A stretch of DNA of 64,000 nucleotides from Cloacibacillus sp. An23 (GCF_002159945.1 NZ_NFJQ01000011.1:1-64000); one strand, 5' to 3'; numbered from the stretch's first letter, positions 49,485 through 58,733 are shown. Notes: generated from the letters alone by a model not told the origin. Numbers and translations: made by a program.

Positions 49485-52265
49485 ATGGCGAACGACTATA
49501 AGGATACGCTGTTTCTGCCCAAGACGGATTTCCCGATGCGCGCGAACCTGTCGCAGAGGGAGCCGGAATTTCTGAAATTCTGGTACGACATCGACGTTTA
49601 CGGCGAGCTGAAGAAAAAGAATAAGGACAAGCCCTCCTTCATTCTTCACGACGGGCCGCCCTACGCGAACGCGAGCATCCACATCGGAACCGCGACGAAC
49701 AAGATACTCAAGGACTTTATCGTTAAATATAAATGGCAGCGCGGATACTTCGCGCCCTACGTGCCCGGCTACGACACGCACGGGCTTCCGATAGAGCTGA
49801 AGGTTCTGAAGGAGCTGAACGTCGGCAAGGACGAGATCTCGCCGGTCGAGCTGCGCGCGAAGTGCGCAGCCTACGCGCGTTCGTTCGCGGACGTGCAGAC
49901 GGGGCAGTTCAAGCGTCTCGGCGTCATCGGCGACTGGGACCATCCGTACATGACGCTCGTTCCGGCTTACGAGGCGACGGAGCTTGAAGGACTCGCCGTG
50001 ATGGTTGACAAGGGGCTGGTCTATAAGGGACGCAAGGCGATCTACTGGTGTACGGACTGCCAGACGGCTCTCGCCGCGGCTGAGATCGAGTACGGCGACG
50101 AGACTTCGCCGTCGATTTTCGTGGCTTACGAATACACCGACGCAGCGAAGGTGTTCCCGGAGCTTGCCGGAAAAGACGTAAACGTCATAATCTGGACGAC
50201 TACGCCGTGGACTCTGCCCGCGTCGATGGCCGTCGCCGTCCATCCGCGCTACGACTACGGGTTCTACGAGTGCGGCGGCAAGGTGTATCTCATTGCCGTC
50301 GGCCTCAAGGGCGAGGTGGAGAAGGCGACTGGCCTCGAGCTCGGAGAGCCTATCCTCGTCTGCAAGGGGCAGCAGCTTGAATTTTCGCTCGCGAAGCATC
50401 CTTTCTACGACAGGGCCGTCCCGTTCGTGCTCGCCGACTACGTTACGCTCGACTCCGGCACCGGCTGTGTCCACACCGCGCCCGGACACGGAAGCGACGA
50501 CTACGAGACCGGCGTCCGCTACGGTATAGAAGTCTACAACCCGGTCGATCCGACGGGACATTATTATGCCGATACGCCGATTTTCGGCGGTATGTCGCTC
50601 GCCGAGGGAGAGAAGAAGGTCTTCGAGCTTCTCGAAGGCTCGCACCGCCTTCTCGGAAAACTGAAGATAACGCACTCCTATCCGCACTGCTGGAGGTGCA
50701 AGAAGCCCGTCATCTTCCGCGCGACCGACCAGTGGTTCGTCGCGGTCTCCGAGTTCCGCGACCAGGCGCTCAAGTGCATAGACGACGTCAGATGGATACC
50801 CGACTGGGGCAAGGACCGCATCACAAACATGGTGCGCGACCGTTCCGACTGGTGCATCAGCCGCCAGCGTACGTGGGGCGTTCCGATTCCGGCGTTCTAC
50901 TGCGAGGACTGCGGCGAGGTCATCCTGACGGGCGACCGCGTGCGCCGCGTGGCGGAGAAGGTGCGCGAGCACGGAAGCGACTGCTGGTGGACGATGACTC
51001 CGGAAGAGCTCGTCGGCGACCTCGCGGTCTGCCCGAAGTGCGGCGGCAAACATCTGCGCAAGGATTCGGACATTATGGACGTATGGTTCGACTCCGGCAC
51101 AAGCCACTCCGCCGTCCTCGACAACTGGGAGGACCTCAGCTGGCCCGCCGACCTCTACCTCGAAGGCAGCGACCAGCACCGCGGCTGGTTCCAGACGTCG
51201 CTTTTAAACAGCGTCGCGACGCGCGGACGCGCACCGTACAGGATGGTGCTCACGCACGGCTTCATAATGGGCCCAGACGGGCAGAAGATGTCGAAGTCTC
51301 TCGGCAACGTCATGAAGCCGGAGAAGATAATTGAAAAGAACGGCGCGGACATACTGCGCCTCTGGGTCGCCTCGTCCGACTACCGCGGCGACGTGCGCAT
51401 CTCGGAGGAGATATTCCGCAACCTCATAGAATCCTACCGCAGGATACGCAACACAGCGCGCTTCCTGCTCGCGAACCTCTCCGGCTTCAACCCGGCCGAG
51501 GATATGCTGCCGCACAGCGAGCTCGCTCCGGTCGATCAGTACATACTGCTGAAGCTCGAGCGGCTGCGTTCGCGCGTGATGGCCGGCTTCGACGACTATG
51601 AGTTCCATCAGCCTATGACGCTTATCCACCAGTTCTGCGACAACGAGCTGTCGTCGTTCTACATCGACGTGAGCAAGGACAAGCTCTACGCCGACGCCGA
51701 ACACGCGAAGAGCCGCCGCTCGATCCGCACCGTCATGTGGCAGGTGCTCGAGACCATCACTCAGATGATGTCGCCGGTGCTTTCGTTCACGGCTGAGGAA
51801 ATCTGGCAGAAGATGCGTGAGATGGATGCGACTCTGCCGCAGAGCGTACTTCTCGCAGACTGGCCCGATCCTCTCGCCGAGGGCATAGACCCGTCGGTGG
51901 AGGAGGAGTGGGACCTACTGCTCATGGCTCGCCAGGGAGTGCTCCGCGGCCTCGAAGCGGCGCGCGGCAAGGGCATCATCGGACACCCGCTCGACGCGGA
52001 GGTGCAGGTGAAGCTCAGCGACTACTATAAGCCGCTCGCCGGAAAGATAAGCGACGAGACGTGGGAGAACATACTCATCGTCTCCGCCTGCCGTGTAGTA
52101 GACGAAATCTCTGGGGCAGAAAACGTCTACGAGGACGAGACGACCGGTCTCACGATAGGCGTAAGCAAGTCGAAGGACGAGAAATGTCCGCGCTGCTGGA
52201 AGCACCGTCACGAAGTCGCGGAAAAGGGAATCTGCGACCGCTGCGCCGATGTCGTCGGAAAATAA
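49485..52265 (+). CDS. ileS: Isoleucyl-tRNA synthetase
   Basis: This class I synthetase of 926 residues charges tRNA-Ile. The HIGH motif is in GPPYANASIHIGTATNK, the large CP1 editing domain follows, and the KMSKS motif is GQKMSKSLGN. The C-terminal zinc finger has CPRCWKHRHEV and CDRC. This layout is the bacterial type (IleS1) that is sensitive to mupirocin in other species; sequence alone does not show resistance. ACGGAGG precedes the ATG. The stop overlaps the pseudouridine synthase gene. Confidence 0.97.
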   Translation: MANDYKDTLFLPKTDFPMRANLSQREPEFLKFWYDIDVYGELKKKNKDKPSFILHDGPPYANASIHIGTATNKILKDFIVKYKWQRGYFAPYVPGYDTHGLPIELKVLKELNVGKDEISPVELRAKCAAYARSFADVQTGQFKRLGVIGDWDHPYMTLVPAYEATELEGLAVMVDKGLVYKGRKAIYWCTDCQTALAAAEIEYGDETSPSIFVAYEYTDAAKVFPELAGKDVNVIIWTTTPWTLPASMAVAVHPRYDYGFYECGGKVYLIAVGLKGEVEKATGLELGEPILVCKGQQLEFSLAKHPFYDRAVPFVLADYVTLDSGTGCVHTAPGHGSDDYETGVRYGIEVYNPVDPTGHYYADTPIFGGMSLAEGEKKVFELLEGSHRLLGKLKITHSYPHCWRCKKPVIFRATDQWFVAVSEFRDQALKCIDDVRWIPDWGKDRITNMVRDRSDWCISRQRTWGVPIPAFYCEDCGEVILTGDRVRRVAEKVREHGSDCWWTMTPEELVGDLAVCPKCGGKHLRKDSDIMDVWFDSGTSHSAVLDNWEDLSWPADLYLEGSDQHRGWFQTSLLNSVATRGRAPYRMVLTHGFIMGPDGQKMSKSLGNVMKPEKIIEKNGADILRLWVASSDYRGDVRISEEIFRNLIESYRRIRNTARFLLANLSGFNPAEDMLPHSELAPVDQYILLKLERLRSRVMAGFDDYEFHQPMTLIHQFCDNELSSFYIDVSKDKLYADAEHAKSRRSIRTVMWQVLETITQMMSPVLSFTAEEIWQKMREMDATLPQSVLLADWPDPLAEGIDPSVEEEWDLLLMARQGVLRGLEAARGKGIIGHPLDAEVQVKLSDYYKPLAGKISDETWENILIVSACRVVDEISGAENVYEDETTGLTIGVSKSKDEKCPRCWKHRHEVAEKGICDRCADVVGK

Positions 52266-53250
52266 CGAAGAGCTTCTGATAAACGGACTGAGCGAAGAGG
52301 GGGAGGGCGAGCGGCCCGCTCCCTCTTCTTTTCAGGAGTTCGAGATAGCCGCGGAGCTTTCAGGCCACAGGCTGGATTTCGCGCTCTCGCGTCTCATTGG
52401 GATAAGCCGGGCGTACGCGCAGAAGCTCATTAAAGAAGGCAATGCGGCCCTCACGCCCGAGCGGCGTATTAAGCCGTCGGTCAAGGTCGCGGAAGGCGAT
52501 AGGCTCGGCGTCGAGATCCCCCCCGCGGAGACGCTTGACCTCGAGCCTCAGGATGTACCGTTCGAGGTCGTCTACGACGACGAGGATATAATAATCGTCA
52601 ATAAACCAGCCGGTCTCGTCGTCCATCCCGCGCCTGGCCATTGGAGCGGTACTCTCGTACACGGCCTGCTGTTCCGTTATCCCGGCCTGGGCGCGCTCAA
52701 CGGAGTCCAGCGTCCCGGCATAGTCCACAGGCTCGACGCAACTACGTCTGGGCTGATGGTAGTCGCGCGCAGCGGCCTGGCGCAAGAGGGGCTTTTCAAA
52801 GAATTCAAGGAAAGGCGAGTAAATAAAGAATACCTCGCTCTCTGCTGGGGAGAGCCGCCGGCGGCGGAAGGGACGGTCAAATACCCGATCGGGCGCGATC
52901 CGTACAACAGGCTCAAAATGGCCTGCGTCGAGGACGGGCGAGAGGCGTGGACGGATTATAAGAAAATATGGACGCGAGGCGGAAAGTCGCTTGTCATATG
53001 CCGTCTACACAGCGGGCGGACGCATCAGATTCGGGTTCACATGCAGGCTCTGCGTTGCCCGCTTGTCGGAGACAGGCTCTACGCGCCGTCGCGCCCTTCG
53101 CCGTTCGGCCCTGAGCGGCTTTTCCTTCACGCGTGGAAGCTCGGCTTCAAACACCCGCGCACGCACGAGGACATGAGCTTCGTTCAGCCTCTCCCGCCAG
53201 AGCTATCCTCTTACCTGGAAGAGCTGCGCGCGGGGACTAATCCCGTTTAG
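52249..53250 (+). CDS. RluA/RluD-family pseudouridine synthase
   Basis: The enzyme isomerises uridines, probably in 23S rRNA. The 333-residue protein has an S4 RNA-binding domain (about residues 35-95) and a catalytic domain with HRLDATTSGLMVVA, where the Asp is the nucleophile. RTHQIRVHMQ follows. The first 30 residues are a Glu-rich extension. The ATG lies within the last codons of ileS, so it is cotranslated. RluD-like is the best subfamily guess, but target positions cannot be told. It is convergent with rqcH and overlaps its end by 14 bases. Confidence 0.9.
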   Translation: MSSENNEELLINGLSEEGEGERPAPSSFQEFEIAAELSGHRLDFALSRLIGISRAYAQKLIKEGNAALTPERRIKPSVKVAEGDRLGVEIPPAETLDLEPQDVPFEVVYDDEDIIIVNKPAGLVVHPAPGHWSGTLVHGLLFRYPGLGALNGVQRPGIVHRLDATTSGLMVVARSGLAQEGLFKEFKERRVNKEYLALCWGEPPAAEGTVKYPIGRDPYNRLKMACVEDGREAWTDYKKIWTRGGKSLVICRLHSGRTHQIRVHMQALRCPLVGDRLYAPSRPSPFGPERLFLHAWKLGFKHPRTHEDMSFVQPLPPELSSYLEELRAGTNPV

Positions 53251-54877
53251 GCGCCTTTTCGCTCCACAGCGACGGCTCTCCGGTTATACTCGAAAATTCC
53301 TTATACGTTACGTTCGCCTCGCCGCCGCGTATCGGGCTGACGTATTTGCGGCGCGTGTAGTCCACGCGATGGCGCGGCTCGTTCTTGGCCTTGCTGTAAA
53401 AGACCGCGAGCGAGGCGCAGAATGCCGCGAGTTCGCCGAATTCCTCGCTGGTCAGCGTATCCGCCGCACGCAGTACGACGTGGGCGCCCGGCACGCCCTG
53501 CGCGTGGAACCACCAGTCGTCGGGCGAGGCGAAGCGGAAGGTCAGCCAGCGGTTGCCCTTCGCGGATAATCCTGCGCAGACTATCGCCTTCTCAAATTCA
53601 AAGCGCACATGCGGTGGGAGCTGCGGCTCTTTTTTGCCTCCGCGTTTCTGATTCTGCGTCTTCGACATGCCCAGCTCCTCTTCAAGCATCACGAGCGCCT
53701 GCGCTTCGTCTATCGACGAGGCGAGCGCCAGCTCTTCACGCAGTTCGTCGAGCTCTTCTTCCACCTTCCGCACGAGCGACGATGCGCGTTCCTGCGCCGA
53801 CGTTATTTTCTTGTATTTCGCGAAATACGCAGCCGAGTTCTGAGACGGCGAGAGGCGCGGATCAAGCGGCACTTTGCGTGAAATCTCGTTCCCGGCGTCG
53901 TCGTAGCCTGCCAGCTCCGCCTCCGCAGCGCCGTGTTTTATATTCCACATGTTGGCGACTATCAGCTCGCCCCAAAGCTTGAAGCGCGCAGGGCTCCCGT
54001 CCGTTAGCAGGTTTCTGATGTCTCCGAGCTGCCGTTCGCGTCGAGTGATTTCTTTTTCGATGTGTTTGACTATATTTTTGCGGCGGCTTTCGATCGAGCC
54101 GTCCTTCATTGGCGCGAGCGCGATGAGCGCGTACGTGGAGCCGTCGGGCAGTTTTTCAGCGTCGGGCAGAAGTCCCGGAAGCGCCGTAACATATTTTCCT
54201 ATCCTCTGCGGCGTCATAGGCGCGCCGGAATCGCAGTAAAGCCCGCGAAGATATTCGGCGGCGAGCGCGGCTGGGTAAGCGGCGAGCAGTTTCAGCAGCG
54301 GCCTGCCGACGCCTGCGACCTTCATCAGCGTATCCCTGCGCGGCTCCGCGAGCCATTCCTCGAGCGGCGTTCCTCCGAAGAGCGGCGGCATGTGGTAAGG
54401 TACGCCCGGGAGGACGGTCCTGAAGCTGTTGTCAGCGGGATGTACGTGCTTCGCGGTTTCTATGATCGTCCCGTTCTCGTCGGTGATGACGAGATTGCTG
54501 AAGCGCTCCATTATCTCGAGCACTAGCCGCCTCTCGGTGGAGAAGCCGGCCCCTATCGTTTTCCTGAATGTGAATTCCAGTATTCTGTCACGGTGGAGCT
54601 GCGCGACGGAGACGAGCTGCGCTCCGGTCAGATGGCTTTTCACGGCGTTAGCTATCGGCGGGGTCTGGCGCGCGGCTGCGAGCAGAGACTTCTTGTCGCC
54701 TGCGCTGATGACCGCGGCTCCGCAGTTCTGCGCGCCCCACGAGAGCAGCAGCTCAGCGCCGCCGGCGAGCGAGATTATGACGGCGCTGCCTCCGCCGTCG
54801 ACGCGCTGCGCCCGTCTTCCGGCGAGCGCGGAAAGCTCACGGCTCCAGCTCCATATAAGTTCGGGACCGAAGGACAA
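53237..54877 (-). CDS. rqcH: RqcH (NFACT/Rqc2 homologue), ribosome quality-control factor
   Basis: RqcH binds peptidyl-tRNA-bearing 50S subunits and recruits Ala-tRNA to add alanine tails to stalled chains. In bacteria these mark the chain for ClpXP. The 546-residue protein has an NFACT-N domain (residues 1-190), helical hairpins, a coiled coil (about 365-425) and a C-terminal NFACT-R domain with DDWWFHAQGVPGAHVVL, the Asp-Trp/His signature. It was formerly called fibronectin-binding protein. ClpX and ClpP are encoded in the same window. The start ATG 54877 has AGGAGG upstream. Confidence 0.9.
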   Translation of the reverse strand: MSFGPELIWSWSRELSALAGRRAQRVDGGGSAVIISLAGGAELLLSWGAQNCGAAVISAGDKKSLLAAARQTPPIANAVKSHLTGAQLVSVAQLHRDRILEFTFRKTIGAGFSTERRLVLEIMERFSNLVITDENGTIIETAKHVHPADNSFRTVLPGVPYHMPPLFGGTPLEEWLAEPRRDTLMKVAGVGRPLLKLLAAYPAALAAEYLRGLYCDSGAPMTPQRIGKYVTALPGLLPDAEKLPDGSTYALIALAPMKDGSIESRRKNIVKHIEKEITRRERQLGDIRNLLTDGSPARFKLWGELIVANMWNIKHGAAEAELAGYDDAGNEISRKVPLDPRLSPSQNSAAYFAKYKKITSAQERASSLVRKVEEELDELREELALASSIDEAQALVMLEEELGMSKTQNQKRGGKKEPQLPPHVRFEFEKAIVCAGLSAKGNRWLTFRFASPDDWWFHAQGVPGAHVVLRAADTLTSEEFGELAAFCASLAVFYSKAKNEPRHRVDYTRRKYVSPIRGGEANVTYKEFSSITGEPSLWSEKAPKRD

Positions 54878-54909
54878 GGCTATACCTCCTAACGTAATTT
54901 CTCGCCGAG

Positions 54910-54915
54910 ATTATA
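54910..54915 (-). promoter_or_regulatory. -10 element of the rqcH promoter
   Basis: Read on the minus strand this is a perfect TATAAT, about 30 bases before the rqcH start. The -35 is poorly defined (ACTACA at 17-base spacing). The upstream part lies close to the BirA operator, so rqcH could be affected by BirA; that is inference. Confidence 0.45.
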
Positions 54916-54934
54916 CACCATCGGGGTTTTACTG

Positions 54935-54989
54935 TAGTCAACTTAACAGACATGTATAGGTTGACATAATCAATGCCTCATGTCATACT
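54935..54989 (+). promoter_or_regulatory. BirA operator overlapping the bioY-bioB-bioD-bioA promoter
   Basis: TAGTCAACT (54935-54943) and GGTTGACAT (54959-54967) are inverted half-sites separated by 15 bases. The known BirA box is of the form TTGTNAACC-N15-GGTTNACAA; both halves match well. The right half contains TTGACA at 54961-54966, the -35 of a promoter whose -10 is CATACT at 54984-54989 (17-base spacing). BirA binding would therefore block the -35. birA is present at 44418-45428 and its product has an HTH. Confidence 0.75.
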
Positions 54990-55024
54990 TCATTTGTAAA
55001 GACGTTGACATAGGAGGCGGGCGG

Positions 55025-55585
55025 ATGAAAGAAAGGGGAAGCGGCAGCAGGGATATGGCGCTGACAGCGCTTTTCGCGGCGCTGATTGCGGTCGGGGCGT
55101 TCATCAGAATTCCCGTGCCCGTGGTGCCTTTTACGCTTCAATTTCTTTTCGCGAACCTCGCCGGACTTCTGCTCGGGCCGAAGAGCGGAGCGTCGGCGGC
55201 GGGACTTTACATGGCTGCCGGGCTGATAGGGCTGCCTGTGTTCACAGGCGGCGGCGGTCCGTGGTACGTGATGAATCCGACGTTCGGCTACATCGTAGGC
55301 TTCGCGGCCGGCGCGTGGATCGCAGGCAAAATTGCGTGGTCGCGCGAAAAAAAGAGCTTTGCTCTGCTTCTCTGCGCGAGCTTCGCAAATATCGCCGTCG
55401 TGTATCTCTTCGGCGTCGTCTATTATTGGTTCGCGGCATCGTACTTTGCAGGCTCGCCGGTGGCCGTCTTGACGCTTCTGCTGTACTGCGTGGTTTTGGC
55501 TGCGCCCGGCGACGTCGCGCTCTGCTTCGTATCGGCGGCTATCGCCGTAAAAGTCATACCACGCATCGGAGGCGGAAAACATTAA
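55025..55585 (+). CDS. bioY: BioY, biotin transporter substrate-binding subunit
   Basis: BioY is the S component of an ECF-type vitamin transporter. The 186-residue protein has six TM helices, with ALTALFAALIAVGAFIRIP at the start, then VPFTLQFLFANLAGLLLGP and GGPWYVMNPTFGYIVGF, typical of BioY. ATG 55025 follows AGGAGG at seven-base spacing. It is the first gene of the biotin operon and its stop shares a base with the bioB start. No EcfA/EcfT genes are nearby, so it probably uses a shared energy module. Confidence 0.93.
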   Translation: MKERGSGSRDMALTALFAALIAVGAFIRIPVPVVPFTLQFLFANLAGLLLGPKSGASAAGLYMAAGLIGLPVFTGGGGPWYVMNPTFGYIVGFAAGAWIAGKIAWSREKKSFALLLCASFANIAVVYLFGVVYYWFAASYFAGSPVAVLTLLLYCVVLAAPGDVALCFVSAAIAVKVIPRIGGGKH

Positions 55586-56547
55586 TGAAAATCGGCGAAT
55601 TAAAAGAAAAAATTTTTTCCGGAGAAAGCATAACGAGGGCAGAGGCCCTTTCGCTTGAGAATGCGGATATAGAAGAGCTTTCAAGCGCCGCCGACGATAT
55701 ACGCAGGCGGTTTTCGGGAAGCGGCTTCGACGCCTGCACGATAATCAACGCGAAAAGCGGACGATGCACCGAAAACTGTAAGTTTTGCGCGCAGTCGGCG
55801 GCCTACCGCTCCGGCGCTAAGGAATATCCCCTGATAGGCGCCGAAGAGGCATTGCGCGAGGCGCGCTACAACGAGGAACGCGGCATAGGCCGCGTCGCGC
55901 TCGTCACCTCGGGAAGAAAGCTAGCCGGCGGCGAAGTGGGGCGCGTCTGCGAAATATACGCTTTTCTCCGCGAGAAATGCGGAATAAACCTCTGCGCTTC
56001 ACACGGGCTGCTCGGATACGAAGATTTTGTGAAGCTCAGGGAGGCCGGCGTCACGCGTGTGCACAACAACCTCGAGACTTCGCGCCGCAACTTCCCGAAC
56101 GTCTGCACGACGCACGGCTATGAAGACAAGATAGCGGCGATAAAGGCCGCCATGCGCGCCGGGCTGGAGGTATGCAGCGGAGGGATAATCGGCATGGGCG
56201 AGAGCTTCGCCGACCGCGCCGACATGGCTCTCGAGCTGCGCGGGCTCGGCGTGAAATCCGTGCCGCTCAACGTGCTCAACCCTATCAAGGGCACTCCGTA
56301 CGAAAACATGCCGCCGCTCGGATACGGCGAAATCCGGCGGACTGCGGCGCTCTTTCGGTTCATTCTGCCGGATGCGGCGATACGTATGGCCGGCGGCCGC
56401 GGCCTGCTCGCCGACAAGGGGCGCGCCGTGTTCCGCTCTGGCGCGAACGCGGCGATATCGGGCGACATGCTGACGACCGCCGGAATCTCTATCGAGGAGG
56501 ATATGAAAATGATAAACGAACTCGGCTACGAGGCGAGAAGGCCGTGA
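55585..56547 (+). CDS. bioB: Biotin synthase BioB
   Basis: BioB is a radical SAM enzyme that inserts sulfur into dethiobiotin. The 320-residue protein has the cluster motif CTENCKFCAQS (about residues 61-71). YEDFVKLREAGVTRVHNNLET and the 2Fe-2S cluster region with CSGGIIGMGE and an Arg in RMAGGR also match the family. ATG 55585 shares its A with the bioY stop; a longer frame upstream lies within bioY. It overlaps bioD by four bases (GTGA). Confidence 0.94.
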   Translation: MKIGELKEKIFSGESITRAEALSLENADIEELSSAADDIRRRFSGSGFDACTIINAKSGRCTENCKFCAQSAAYRSGAKEYPLIGAEEALREARYNEERGIGRVALVTSGRKLAGGEVGRVCEIYAFLREKCGINLCASHGLLGYEDFVKLREAGVTRVHNNLETSRRNFPNVCTTHGYEDKIAAIKAAMRAGLEVCSGGIIGMGESFADRADMALELRGLGVKSVPLNVLNPIKGTPYENMPPLGYGEIRRTAALFRFILPDAAIRMAGGRGLLADKGRAVFRSGANAAISGDMLTTAGISIEEDMKMINELGYEARRP

Positions 56548-57245
56548 GCCGCGCGATATTCGTCACCGCGACTGGAACGGACGTCGGGAAGACCTACGTC
56601 ACGGCGCTGATTGTAAAAAAGCTGCGCGATGCCGGAATAAACGCCGGTTATTACAAGGCGGCGCTCAGCGGCGCGGAGGAGCGCGGCGGCAAGCTCGTCC
56701 CCGGCGACGCGGATTTCGTCGCCCGTATGAGCGGCATGACAGAAGCGCCGGAGAGCCTCGTCTCCTACATTTACAAAAATCCTCTGTCGCCTCACCTCGC
56801 TGCGCGCATCGAAGGTGATCCGCCTAATCTTAACGTAATACGCCGTGATTTCGCGCGCGCCCTGAAAAAATACGAATACCTATGCGTCGAGGGCAGCGGC
56901 GGCATCGTCTGCCCGATACGCTGGGACGGCGAGCGCATTATGCTCTCGGACATAATCAATGCCTGCGGCCTCTCCGTCGTGATAGTTTCGCCTTCGGGCC
57001 TCGGCTCGATAAATTCCGCAGTCCTGACCGCCGGGTATGCGCGCGCGAACGGCATAGAAGTCCGCGGCATAATCATGAACGACTACGACGAAACACAAAT
57101 CATGCACAGGGACAACAAATATATGATAGAAGAGCTCGCCGGCGCGCGCGTCGCGGCATGCGTGAAACGCGGCGACACGGAGCTGTCCATAAGCGCGGAG
57201 GGACTTTGCGGACTTTTCAAGGAGGCGGAAGAAATTGACGCTTGA
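56544..57245 (+). CDS. bioD: Dethiobiotin synthetase BioD
   Basis: BioD closes the ureido ring of DAPA with CO2 and ATP. The 233-residue P-loop protein starts AIFVTATGTDVGKTYVTALI. It has KAALSGAEE (substrate-binding Lys), VEGSGGIVCPI and SPSGLGSINS. The start is GTG at 56544, overlapping the bioB stop, and the stop overlaps bioA. A much longer frame upstream corresponds to bioB DNA and is not coding. Confidence 0.93.
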   Translation: MSRAIFVTATGTDVGKTYVTALIVKKLRDAGINAGYYKAALSGAEERGGKLVPGDADFVARMSGMTEAPESLVSYIYKNPLSPHLAARIEGDPPNLNVIRRDFARALKKYEYLCVEGSGGIVCPIRWDGERIMLSDIINACGLSVVIVSPSGLGSINSAVLTAGYARANGIEVRGIIMNDYDETQIMHRDNKYMIEELAGARVAACVKRGDTELSISAEGLCGLFKEAEEIDA

Positions 57246-58575
57246 GGAGAGAGACCTGAAACACATTTGGCACCCGTGCTCGCAGATGAAGGACTACGAG
57301 GATCTGCCGCCGATAGTGATAGACCATGGGAAAGGCGTGTACCTCTACGACGTTTACGGCAAAGAGTACATAGACATCGTCAGCTCGTGGTGGTGCAACC
57401 TTCTTGGGCACTGCAATCCTACGATAAACGCCGCTGTCAAAGAACAGATAGACCGCCTCGAGCACGTGATATTCGCGAACTTCACGCACGAGCCGGCGAT
57501 ACGTCTGTGCGAGGAACTTTCGGAAGTCGTGCCGCGCGGCCTCACGAAGTTCAACTTCTCGGACAACGGCTCAGCCTCCGTCGAATGCGCGCTGAAGATG
57601 GCCTTCCAGTACCAGCACCAGACCGGGCGCCCGGAAAAAACTAAATTCATCTGCCTCTCTGACGGCTATCACGGCGAGACGATAGGCGCGCTCTCCGTCG
57701 GCTGCCTCGACCTTTACGCGAAGATATACAAGCCGATGCTTATGGACGTAGAACGCATAGAAGCGCCTGACTGCTACCGCTGCCCATGCGGCAGAGAGCG
57801 CGGAAATTGCTCAGTCGAGTGTTTCGCCTTCGCGGAACGGCTCTTCGAGGAACACGCCGCCGAATGCTGCGCCGTCATAGTAGAGCCTCTGCTGCAGGGC
57901 AGCGCCGGCATGCGCATCTATCCGGCAGAATATTTGACGAAGCTGCGCGCGCTCTGCGATGAATACAATGTGCTGCTCATAGCCGACGAAATAGCGACCG
58001 GCTTCGGACGCACGGGGAAAATGTTCGCCTTCGACCACGCCGGAGTAAGTCCGGACATAATGTGCATATCGAAGGGGCTGACGGGCGGCTATATGCCGAT
58101 GGCTATAACCGTGGTGACCGACGAAATATACGGCGCCTTCTACGCGGACTATCGCGAAGGCAGGGCCTTCATGCACAGCCATACGTACAGCGGCAACCCG
58201 CTCGGATGCTCGGCTGCGCTCGCCGTGCAGAAAATCCTGCGAGAAGATAAAACAATAGAAAAAGCAGCGCCGCGCGCGAAATATCTCAACGAGTTGCTGA
58301 ACGACACATTCGCGGCGCATCCGAACGTCGGCGAAATCCGCCATATCGGCCTCATAAACGCGATAGAGCTGGTGGCTGACAAAAAATCGAAAAAAGGTTT
58401 CGACGGTGAAAAGCGCACCGGCTACGCAATTTACAAAGAAGCTCTCAAACGCGGCCTTATCCTGCGTCCGCTCGGCGACGTCATATATTTCAATCCGCCG
58501 CTGACTATAACGGAAAGGGAGCTCGAAGAGGCTGTGGCCCGCGCGAAGAGCGCGCTGGACGCAGTGCTTGGGTGA
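57235..58575 (+). CDS. bioA: Adenosylmethionine-8-amino-7-oxononanoate aminotransferase BioA
   Basis: BioA converts KAPA to DAPA using SAM as amino donor and PLP as cofactor. The 446-residue fold-type I aminotransferase starts LKHIWHPCSQMKDYEDLPP. It has SSWWCNLLGH, the PLP-site DGYHGETIGA and IADEIATGFGRTG, and SKGLTGGYMPMA, whose Lys forms the Schiff base. The start is TTG at 57235 with AAGGAGGCGG upstream. No bioF, bioC or bioH is in the operon; the source of KAPA is therefore elsewhere or absent. Confidence 0.95.
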   Translation: MTLEERDLKHIWHPCSQMKDYEDLPPIVIDHGKGVYLYDVYGKEYIDIVSSWWCNLLGHCNPTINAAVKEQIDRLEHVIFANFTHEPAIRLCEELSEVVPRGLTKFNFSDNGSASVECALKMAFQYQHQTGRPEKTKFICLSDGYHGETIGALSVGCLDLYAKIYKPMLMDVERIEAPDCYRCPCGRERGNCSVECFAFAERLFEEHAAECCAVIVEPLLQGSAGMRIYPAEYLTKLRALCDEYNVLLIADEIATGFGRTGKMFAFDHAGVSPDIMCISKGLTGGYMPMAITVVTDEIYGAFYADYREGRAFMHSHTYSGNPLGCSAALAVQKILREDKTIEKAAPRAKYLNELLNDTFAAHPNVGEIRHIGLINAIELVADKKSKKGFDGEKRTGYAIYKEALKRGLILRPLGDVIYFNPPLTITERELEEAVARAKSALDAVLG

Positions 58576-58601
58576 GATGCGAATTCGTAAGATAAAACGT
58601 G

Positions 58602-58629
58602 TTGACAAAATCGTAAAATGCTGTAAAAT
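58602..58629 (+). promoter_or_regulatory. Promoter of the tRNA-Lys / tRNA-Glu operon
   Basis: TTGACA at 58602-58607 and TAAAAT at 58624-58629 are spaced by 16 bases, 21 bases before tRNA-Lys. Confidence 0.75.
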
Positions 58630-58650
58630 ATCTCCTCGTGATGCGCGAGT

Positions 58651-58726
58651 GAATCGCTAGCTCAGTTGGCAGAGCACCGGACTTTTAATCCGGGTGTCCC
58701 GGGTTCAAATCCCGGGCGATTCACCA
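58651..58726 (+). tRNA. tRNA-Lys (anticodon TTT)
   Basis: The 76-base cloverleaf begins GAATCGCTAGCTCAGTTGG. The anticodon stem CCGGA/TCCGG encloses CTTTTAA, so the anticodon is UUU. The T-arm CCCGG/CCGGG is complete and CCA is encoded at the 3' end. Confidence 0.96.
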
Positions 58727-58733
58727 CTTTTGC

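Noticed and set aside
49467-51179. Long minus-strand open frame (570 codons) opposite ileS
   Set aside because: A shadow of GC-rich codon bias: ileS is complete and conserved on the plus strand. The same applies to the long minus-strand frames at 17166-18728, 6648-7724 and 13442-14488.
55261-55584. N-terminal extension of BioB reaching back into bioY
   Set aside because: The extension is Arg-rich and overlaps bioY entirely; ATG 55585 gives the normal BioB length and coupling.
56172-56543. N-terminal extension of BioD inside bioB
   Set aside because: The extension is Arg-rich out-of-frame bioB DNA; GTG 56544 with GTGA overlap gives the canonical BioD start.
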